This document shows, piece by piece, positions 57,936 to 62,741 of a DNA stretch of 62,741 nt (position 1 is the first letter of the stretch; each line of letters starts with the position of its first letter). The notes beneath the pieces are model-generated. The model saw only the letters and a list, made by a program, of their open reading frames with translations, ran no database searches and was not told the origin of the DNA. Origin of the DNA: a bacterium (GTDB lineage: Bacteria > Gemmatimonadota > Glassbacteria > GWA2-58-10); the NCBI GenBank assembly GCA_021372515.1, contig JAJFUG010000051.1:1-62741 (forward strand). Reading direction: 5' to 3'. The position numbers and the translations under genes were made by a program.

Positions 57936-58070
57936 ATCCACGAAGGGACACGAAGGTTCACGAAGAAAGGCCCAAGAGGACAGCTCATAGCGAAACAGCC
58001 CCGGCTGCACTGAGCCGGCCCGGCTTCTCAATCGTTTTTACTTAGTGTCCCTGCGTGTCTCTTCGTGGAT
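57936..58070. repeat. 135-base element with 17-base inverted ends
   Basis: Left end ATCCACGAAGGGACACG (57936-57952), right end CGTGTCTCTTCGTGGAT (58054-58070); 16 of 17 bases pair. Internal CACGAAG repeats occur at the left. This is a MITE-like layout, with no gene inside. Confidence 0.65.
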
Positions 58071-58107
58071 TTAATATCTTTGCTTTTGCCTTGTTTTGGA
58101 GGTGCGG

Positions 58108-59220
58108 ATGGAATTCATGGACCTGCTCAAATATATGGTCGCGCAGGACGCCTCGGACATCTACATAACCGCGGGCTGCCCGCCGATGTTCCGCATTCAG
58201 GGTGTCACCGGCCCCTGGGGCGAGGTGAAGCTGCGGCCCGAGGACACCGCGCGCATGGCCGCCGGGATCATGAGCGAGAAGCAGAAAAAGGACTTCCTCG
58301 AAACGTTCGAGATGAACCTGGCCCTGGCCTTCGAGGGCATGGGACGCTTCCGGGTGAACATATTCAAGCAGCGTGGCAGTGTGGGCATGGTGATCCGCCA
58401 GATCAAGACCCGTATCGCCACCCTGGAGGAGTTGCAGCTGCCGCCCCGCCTGGCCGAGATAATCATGTCCAAGCGCGGGCTGATCCTGGTGGTCGGGGCC
58501 ACGGGAAGCGGCAAGAGCACCTCGCTCGCCGCGATGATTGACCACCGCAACCGCAACAGCCCCGGGCATATAATCACCATCGAGGACCCGGTGGAATTCG
58601 TCCACGACCACAAGATGAGCGTGGTCACCCAGCGCGAGGTGGGCCTCGACACGCACAGTTTCAAGGCCGCGCTCAAGAACACGTTGCGCCAGGCCCCGGA
58701 TGTGATCCTGATCGGCGAGATACGCGACACCGAGACCATGGAGCACGCCATCGAGTTCGCCGAGACCGGGCACCTCTGCCTGGGCACCCTGCACGCCAAC
58801 AACTCCAACCAGGCCCTGGAGCGGGTGATGAATTTCTTCCCCCAGGAGCGGCACCGGCAGATCTACATGCAGCTTTCGCTCAACCTGCGGGCCATAATCA
58901 GCCAGCGGCTTGTGAAAACCGCCGAGGGAAAGCGCGCCGCCGCGGTGGAGATATTGCTCGACACCCCGCGCATCAAGGATTTGATCCTCAAGGGCGATGT
59001 GGGTCTGCTCAAGGATGTGATGGACAAGGGCCGTCAGGAGGGCATGCAGACTTTCGACCAGGCGCTACTCGACCTGTGGAAAGCCGGCCGGATCAGTCTG
59101 GATGACGCCCTGGCCAACGCCGACAGCGCCAATGATCTGCGGCTCAAGATCAAGATGGAGAAGCTGGGCGACGGCGGAGAGATGGAGGAGGACAAGAGCG
59201 GGCCGAAGCTGAGCATATAA
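58108..59220 (+). CDS. PilT-paralogue retraction ATPase (PilU-like)
   Basis: 370 residues from ATG after GGAGG (an earlier in-frame TTG at 58096 contains the site). N-terminal ASDIYITAGCPPMFRIQGV, then ATPase motifs: GATGSGKSTSLAAMIDHR, TIEDPVEFVHDHKMS, APDVILIGEIRDTETM, TGHLCLGTLHANNS. The C-terminal region has RIKDLILKGDVGLLKDVM and a 45-residue charged tail longer than PilT's. It resembles PilU or a second PilT. It forms a pair with PilT. Confidence 0.92.
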   Translation: MEFMDLLKYMVAQDASDIYITAGCPPMFRIQGVTGPWGEVKLRPEDTARMAAGIMSEKQKKDFLETFEMNLALAFEGMGRFRVNIFKQRGSVGMVIRQIKTRIATLEELQLPPRLAEIIMSKRGLILVVGATGSGKSTSLAAMIDHRNRNSPGHIITIEDPVEFVHDHKMSVVTQREVGLDTHSFKAALKNTLRQAPDVILIGEIRDTETMEHAIEFAETGHLCLGTLHANNSNQALERVMNFFPQERHRQIYMQLSLNLRAIISQRLVKTAEGKRAAAVEILLDTPRIKDLILKGDVGLLKDVMDKGRQEGMQTFDQALLDLWKAGRISLDDALANADSANDLRLKIKMEKLGDGGEMEEDKSGPKLSI

Positions 59221-59265
59221 GTGTCAAGCGGAGCCGATTGATCCGCATAATCGGCATAGTCTTTC

Positions 59266-59371
59266 GTAGGGGCGAGGCATGCCTCGCCAGAAAAGGCTTT
59301 TTGGGCACGCTGCGGCGTGCCCCTACTCTAAAGCTGGCTTTGTGGAGCAGGGGCGAACCTCGTGTTCGCCC
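59266..59371. repeat. Composite palindromic element left of the AT-rich gene
   Basis: GTAGGGGC (59266-59273) pairs with GCCCCTAC (59319-59326). They enclose two hairpins: the perfect palindrome GGCGAGGCATGCCTCGCC (59271-59288) and GGGCACGC/GCGTGCCC (59303-59322). Then GGGCGAAC/GTTCGCCC (59351-59371) stands as a third hairpin. The outer pair cannot fully form with both inner ones (shared bases), so alternative folds are possible. No gene inside. Confidence 0.65.
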
Positions 59372-59402
59372 GTCATACCGCACATTTAATAGAATAATTA
59401 CG

Positions 59403-59879
59403 ATGAATCTCTGGGAAACAATATCAGAGCGGTTGCTTACACGAATATTGGATTGGGTATTTGGTTCCCTCTGTGTGGCTCTCTTGGCATTGCATATTGG
59501 ATTTAAGGATAAAATTGCGCTCATGCTGTCACAAGGGCGCTGGTTAATGGTGGCAGAAGCATTTTTATTTGGAATATTGGTTTTGGGATACCTGTTTTAC
59601 AAATACTGGAGAAACTTTAGGGATAAGCCAAAAATAAAAGAATATATTTTCATCACTGACCCTCCGCTTTATGTTTACAAAAAAGACAAAAACAATCGTT
59701 CTTTGCATTGTTACAAATGCCTTTTTAAAGTTGGCCATAACCAATCAAGGATGGGCAGAATACTGGGAAGAGGTTTGACCTGCCCAAACTGCAATGAAAC
59801 GTTTCTTGAGGACGCAGGATACCCTGGTATTGTGTGTAATATTATATACGAGTTATTTAATGAAGAATTTAAGTATTAA
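59403..59879 (+). CDS. AT-rich membrane zinc-ribbon protein, foreign-looking
   Basis: 158 residues from ATG 59403; no ribosome site is visible and the upstream frame (from 59238) is repeat sequence. Two hydrophobic segments (about 18-35 and 46-66, the second VAEAFLFGILVLGYLFYKYW), then a basic linker, and a zinc ribbon CYKCLF...LTCPNCNETF (CxxC...CxxC). Base composition is far more AT than neighbours, with codons such as AAA, ATA and TTT that neighbours avoid. It interrupts the pilT-pilU/pilC run and is flanked by palindromic elements on both sides. Probably a horizontally acquired single gene; function unknown. Confidence 0.7.
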   Translation: MNLWETISERLLTRILDWVFGSLCVALLALHIGFKDKIALMLSQGRWLMVAEAFLFGILVLGYLFYKYWRNFRDKPKIKEYIFITDPPLYVYKKDKNNRSLHCYKCLFKVGHNQSRMGRILGRGLTCPNCNETFLEDAGYPGIVCNIIYELFNEEFKY

Positions 59880-59883
59880 AATA

Positions 59884-60039
59884 TAAATCCCCCCTATTTC
59901 CCCCTTTGTTAAGGGGGACTAAAACCTCGCCGGACAGGTGTTCACCGCATTTTCCTCCTTTGCGAGGGTGGGAATATGCCCACAAGCGGCCGTCCGACCG
60001 AACCTCCCCCTTTTTCAAAGGGGGATCGAGGGGGATTTA
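59884..60039. repeat. 156-base palindromic element right of the AT-rich gene
   Basis: Bounded by the perfect inverted ends TAAATCCCCC (59884-59893) and GGGGGATTTA (60030-60039). Inside lie two hairpins, CCCCCTT/AAGGGGG (59900-59917) and CCCCCTTT/AAAGGGGG (60006-60024). This CCCCCTTTTTCAAAGGGGG type of element is dispersed in many genomes. Confidence 0.7.
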
Positions 60040-60134
60040 ATAGAAATTACAGCCACCTCTGAAATATAACTTAACGCATTCCCGCCCAACCCACTCCCCC
60101 GCCAGGGACAGGCCCATCACGGAGGGACAGTCCC

Positions 60135-61334
60135 ATGCCGGTCTACAACTGGAAAGCCCGCACGGTCAAGGGCGAGAGCCACTCCGGCGAGCTGACCGCG
60201 GCCAGCCCGCAGGAGGTGATCGGCTACCTGCGGCGGCGGCGGCTGATCGTGGTGGCGGTGGAGCCCAAGCCGCGCGAGATCAAGCTCAAGCTGGGCGGCC
60301 ACATCAAGACCCGCGACATCGTGCTCTTCTCGCGCCAGTTCTCCACCATGATCAACAGCGGCCTGCCCCTGGTCCAATGCCTGGGCATCCTGGCCCAGCA
60401 GACCGACAACGTGCGGCTGCGCAACACGATCAACTCGGTGCGGGTGGACGTGGAGGCGGGCAACACCCTGGCCGACAGCCTGCAGAAATTCCCGCGCCTG
60501 TTCTCGAACCTGTATGTCTCGATGGTCCGGGCCGGCGAGACCGGCGGTATCCTGGACACGATCATGCTGCGCCTGAGCGACTATCTGGAGAAGAACGACT
60601 CCATCATCCGCAAGATCAAGGGTGCGATGATCTACCCGGCCGTGGTGTTCACCGCGGCCATCGGCTGCGTCTCGGTGCTGCTCATCTTCGTGATCCCCAT
60701 TTTTGCCAAGATGTTCAAGGACCTGAACCTCCCGCTGCCCCTTCCCACCCAGATCGTGGTGGGGCTGAGCGATTTCCTGGTAGGCTTCTGGTGGCTGCTG
60801 CTGGGAGGCATAATCGGCGGGGTGGTGGCGCTCAAGCGCTTCAAGGCCACCGACCGGGGCGAGTACGTGATCGACGCCCTGCTGCTCAAGGTGCCGGTGC
60901 TAGGCGACCTGCTGCGCAAGAGCGCGGTGGCGCGGTTCACCCGCACCCTGGGGACCCTCATATCCAGCGGCGTCTCGATCCTGCACGGCCTGGAGGTGAC
61001 CGCCCGCACCAGCGGCAACCGGGTGGTGCAGGACGCCGTGATGGGCAGCCGGTCCAGCATCGCCAGCGGCGAGACAATCACCAAGCCGCTCAAGGAGGCC
61101 GACATCTTCCCGCCCATGGTGATCCAGATGATCAACGTGGGCGAGCAGACCGGCGGCCTGGACAACATGCTGGTCAAGATCGCGGATTTCTACGATGAGG
61201 AGGTGGACACCGCGGTGGAGTCGCTGACCGCGGCCCTGGAGCCGGTGATGATCGTGTTCCTGGGCCTCATCGTGGGCGGGATGGTGGTCTCGATGTACCT
61301 GCCGATCTTCGACCTCATCACCAAGATGCACTGA
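60135..61334 (+). CDS. pilC: Type IV pilus inner-membrane platform protein PilC
   Basis: 399 residues (GspF/PilC family). An N-terminal cytoplasmic beta-domain (MPVYNWKARTVKGESHSGELTA) leads into two homologous helical halves: LFSRQFSTMINSGLPLVQCLGILA, IIRKIKGAMIYPAVVF, then ARFTRTLGTLISSGVSILHGLEVTA, and MVIQMINVGEQTGGLDNML. Three transmembrane segments, with the family C-terminus ALEPVMIVFLGLIVGGMVVSMYLPIFDL. It is the rotor platform for PilB and PilT. Confidence 0.97.
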   Translation: MPVYNWKARTVKGESHSGELTAASPQEVIGYLRRRRLIVVAVEPKPREIKLKLGGHIKTRDIVLFSRQFSTMINSGLPLVQCLGILAQQTDNVRLRNTINSVRVDVEAGNTLADSLQKFPRLFSNLYVSMVRAGETGGILDTIMLRLSDYLEKNDSIIRKIKGAMIYPAVVFTAAIGCVSVLLIFVIPIFAKMFKDLNLPLPLPTQIVVGLSDFLVGFWWLLLGGIIGGVVALKRFKATDRGEYVIDALLLKVPVLGDLLRKSAVARFTRTLGTLISSGVSILHGLEVTARTSGNRVVQDAVMGSRSSIASGETITKPLKEADIFPPMVIQMINVGEQTGGLDNMLVKIADFYDEEVDTAVESLTAALEPVMIVFLGLIVGGMVVSMYLPIFDLITKMH

Positions 61335-61358
61335 AACCGCGCCCACGGAGTGCCCGGC

Positions 61359-62741
61359 ATGACAAGGCTGACCGCGTTGCTTCGCACCGCCTGGAAGCGG
61401 CCTGCGTTCTCCTACGTGCAGTTCATCAAGTGGTGGATGCTGCTGAGAGCGGCCCTGGTGACCACCACCCTGGCCGTGGTGTTTTTTTTCAGCCCCGCGG
61501 GCGGGACATCCAGTGCGGGCGGCAGCATTCTCGCTCCGGCTGTCACTGGGCTGACCCTGCTCGTCTCCTGGCTCTTCTACCGCTCCGTGCGACGGGATGA
61601 CCCGCCCGAGATCGGCCTCTACCTGCAGTATTTCCTCGACATTTTCCTGATCAGCCTGCTCAACCTGATCGCCAAGCCGGCGGATGTAAGCTTTGTCCCG
61701 CTCTACCTGCTCACGATCACCCTTGCCGGGATACTGAGCCTGAGAACAGGGGCGCTGTTCGCCGCCAGCGCCGCGGCGCTGTTCTACCTGCCCGTGGGGC
61801 TGGGCGCGCTGAGCCTGGGGTTCACGTTCAGCCGCCAGTTCGAGGTGAACGTGTTCTACCTGAACGACAAGCGTATCTGGCTGAACGTGGGCCTGCAGGT
61901 GTTCCTGTTCTACATGATCGCCCTGGTGACCAGCCACCTGGGACGGCGCCTCCGCCGCACCGGGGGCGAGCTGGAGGACCTGCGCCGCGTGCTGCGCCAG
62001 CAGCGGGTGGACACGAGCGAGATACTGCGCAACATCGACACCGGCCTGATCACGGTCAACCCGGGGGGCACGGTGGTCTACGCCAACCCGGCGGCCTGCC
62101 GCATGCTGGCCCTGGAGCCCAGGCGCGCGCTGGGACGGAACTCCGGGGAGCTTTTCAGGTCGGTCTGCCCGGAGCTGAACGCCATGATCGAGCAGGCCGC
62201 CGGCAGCCGCGAGCGGCGGCTGATCCGCCTGGTGCGGTTCGAGACCGCGCGTGGCCCGCTGACCGTGGCGGTCAACCCCTCGCCCATGTTCGAGCAAGGG
62301 GGACGTCTGCGCGGGGTGTCGCTGATTCTGCAGGATGTGAGCCCCGAGCTGCGCGCCAGCGAGCTGGAGCAGCGCGCGGGCAAGCTGGAGGCCGTGGCCG
62401 AGCTTTCCGCCGCCCTGGCCCACGAGATCAAGAACCCCCTGGCCTCGATCCGCAGCGCGGTGGAGATGCTGCGCGAGCCCGCGCCGTCGCGGCACGACGG
62501 GGCCGAGAAGAAGCTGATGGACTGCGTGATCCGCGAAAGTGACCGTCTGAGCGACCTTCTGCGCCAGTTCCTGCAGTTCGCCTCGGGCAGCCTCGGCCCC
62601 CTGGAGGCGGTGCGCCTGGGCGAGGCTGCGGCCACGGCCCTGGAAGCCGCCCTACCCCACCCGGACTGGCGCGCCGGGATCGAGGTGGAGCTTCAACCCG
62701 AAGCCGCCGAAATGTGCGTGCGGGCCAACGCGGCCTCACTC
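61359..62741 (+). CDS. pilS: PilS-like sensor histidine kinase, N-terminal part (runs off the right edge)
   Basis: Starts at ATG 61359 with GGAG nine bases upstream, 24 bases after pilC; the frame stays open for 461 codons. About six transmembrane helices (residues 27-205, e.g. AALVTTTLAVVFFFSPAG), a coiled coil, a PAS domain (about 225-330, ILRNIDTGLITVNPGG), then HisKA with His355 in ALAHEIKNPLASIRSAVEML. The ATPase domain is lost at the window end. In type IV pilus clusters PilS/PilR with sigma54 regulate pilin. Alternative: NtrB-like. Confidence 0.85.
   Translation, partial: MTRLTALLRTAWKRPAFSYVQFIKWWMLLRAALVTTTLAVVFFFSPAGGTSSAGGSILAPAVTGLTLLVSWLFYRSVRRDDPPEIGLYLQYFLDIFLISLLNLIAKPADVSFVPLYLLTITLAGILSLRTGALFAASAAALFYLPVGLGALSLGFTFSRQFEVNVFYLNDKRIWLNVGLQVFLFYMIALVTSHLGRRLRRTGGELEDLRRVLRQQRVDTSEILRNIDTGLITVNPGGTVVYANPAACRMLALEPRRALGRNSGELFRSVCPELNAMIEQAAGSRERRLIRLVRFETARGPLTVAVNPSPMFEQGGRLRGVSLILQDVSPELRASELEQRAGKLEAVAELSAALAHEIKNPLASIRSAVEMLREPAPSRHDGAEKKLMDCVIRESDRLSDLLRQFLQFASGSLGPLEAVRLGEAAATALEAALPHPDWRAGIEVELQPEAAEMCVRANAASL

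Noticed and set aside
1-62741. tRNA, rRNA, CRISPR array, prophage or integrase
   Set aside because: I scanned the spacers: no CCA-end cloverleaf, no repeat-spacer pattern, and no phage or integrase genes. Spacers mostly carry hairpins and promoters.

Overview
This 62.7 kb window is GC-rich, gene-dense bacterial chromosome. It has no rRNA, no recognisable tRNA, no CRISPR array and no intact insertion sequence. The cell was Gram-negative in architecture: several lipoproteins with clear lipoboxes, a porin-like beta-barrel precursor, an RND efflux pair and type IV pilus genes. UUG and GUG starts with good Shine-Dalgarno sites are common. The gene mix (tetraheme cytochrome, IorAB, TPR lipoproteins, DUF4038-like glycosidases, SSS symporter with its small accessory protein, orphan kinase) fits an uncultured FCB-group-like lineage (Glassbacteria, Latescibacterota or Gemmatimonadota type). 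That placement is inference, because there is no phylogenetic marker I can align here.

Layout. 1-6.3 kb: a truncated lipoprotein, an alpha/beta hydrolase, a PadR regulator, an orphan histidine kinase plus TPR protein, and a sigma / anti-sigma / secreted-protein operon. 6.5-12.8 kb: a deoxyribosyltransferase-like enzyme, an RND pump (adaptor and permease, no outer-membrane factor) and CcdA with a TlpA-type thioredoxin. 12.8-23.5 kb: CysE, a prenyltransferase-repeat/transglutaminase-like lipoprotein, an AmgK-like sugar kinase divergent from GlgC, an isochorismatase-like hydrolase, TatD, a Gly/Ala-repeat protein, a cupin/URO-D pair, and two tiny paralogous Cys-rich proteins separated by a striking multi-helix palindromic element.

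23.5-35.6 kb is a coherent aryl-acid module. Minus strand: iorA-iorB, then paaK, an amidohydrolase, a double-ACT protein, a porin, a symporter small accessory protein and two SSS symporters. TrpB2 diverges from iorA across a shared promoter region. I read it as uptake and oxidation of aromatic amino-acid-derived 2-oxoacids to aryl-CoA and aryl-acetate.

35.7-45 kb: two tandem duplicated DUF4038-like glycosidases, an Ala/Pro-tailed lipoprotein, small membrane and TPR proteins, an unusual translationally coupled trio (tetraheme cytochrome with a C-terminal zinc ribbon, HNH-like protein, winged-helix protein) and Asd. 45-56.5 kb, minus strand: MATE, dCMP deaminase plus an archaeal-type (UPF0200-like) kinase, AccD, the RimI-TsaB-TsaE cluster, UvrA, DUF116, a DUF1858-like protein, NfuA-like and a zinc-finger/TPR membrane protein.

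56.7 kb to the right edge is a type IV pilus cluster: two PilT-type ATPases, PilC and a PilS-like kinase cut by the window end. It is interrupted by an AT-rich foreign-looking gene bracketed by palindromic repeat elements. The strongest leads for something undescribed are the Cys-rich small-gene pair with its structured spacer, the cytochrome/HNH/winged-helix trio, and the AT-rich insert in the pilus locus.
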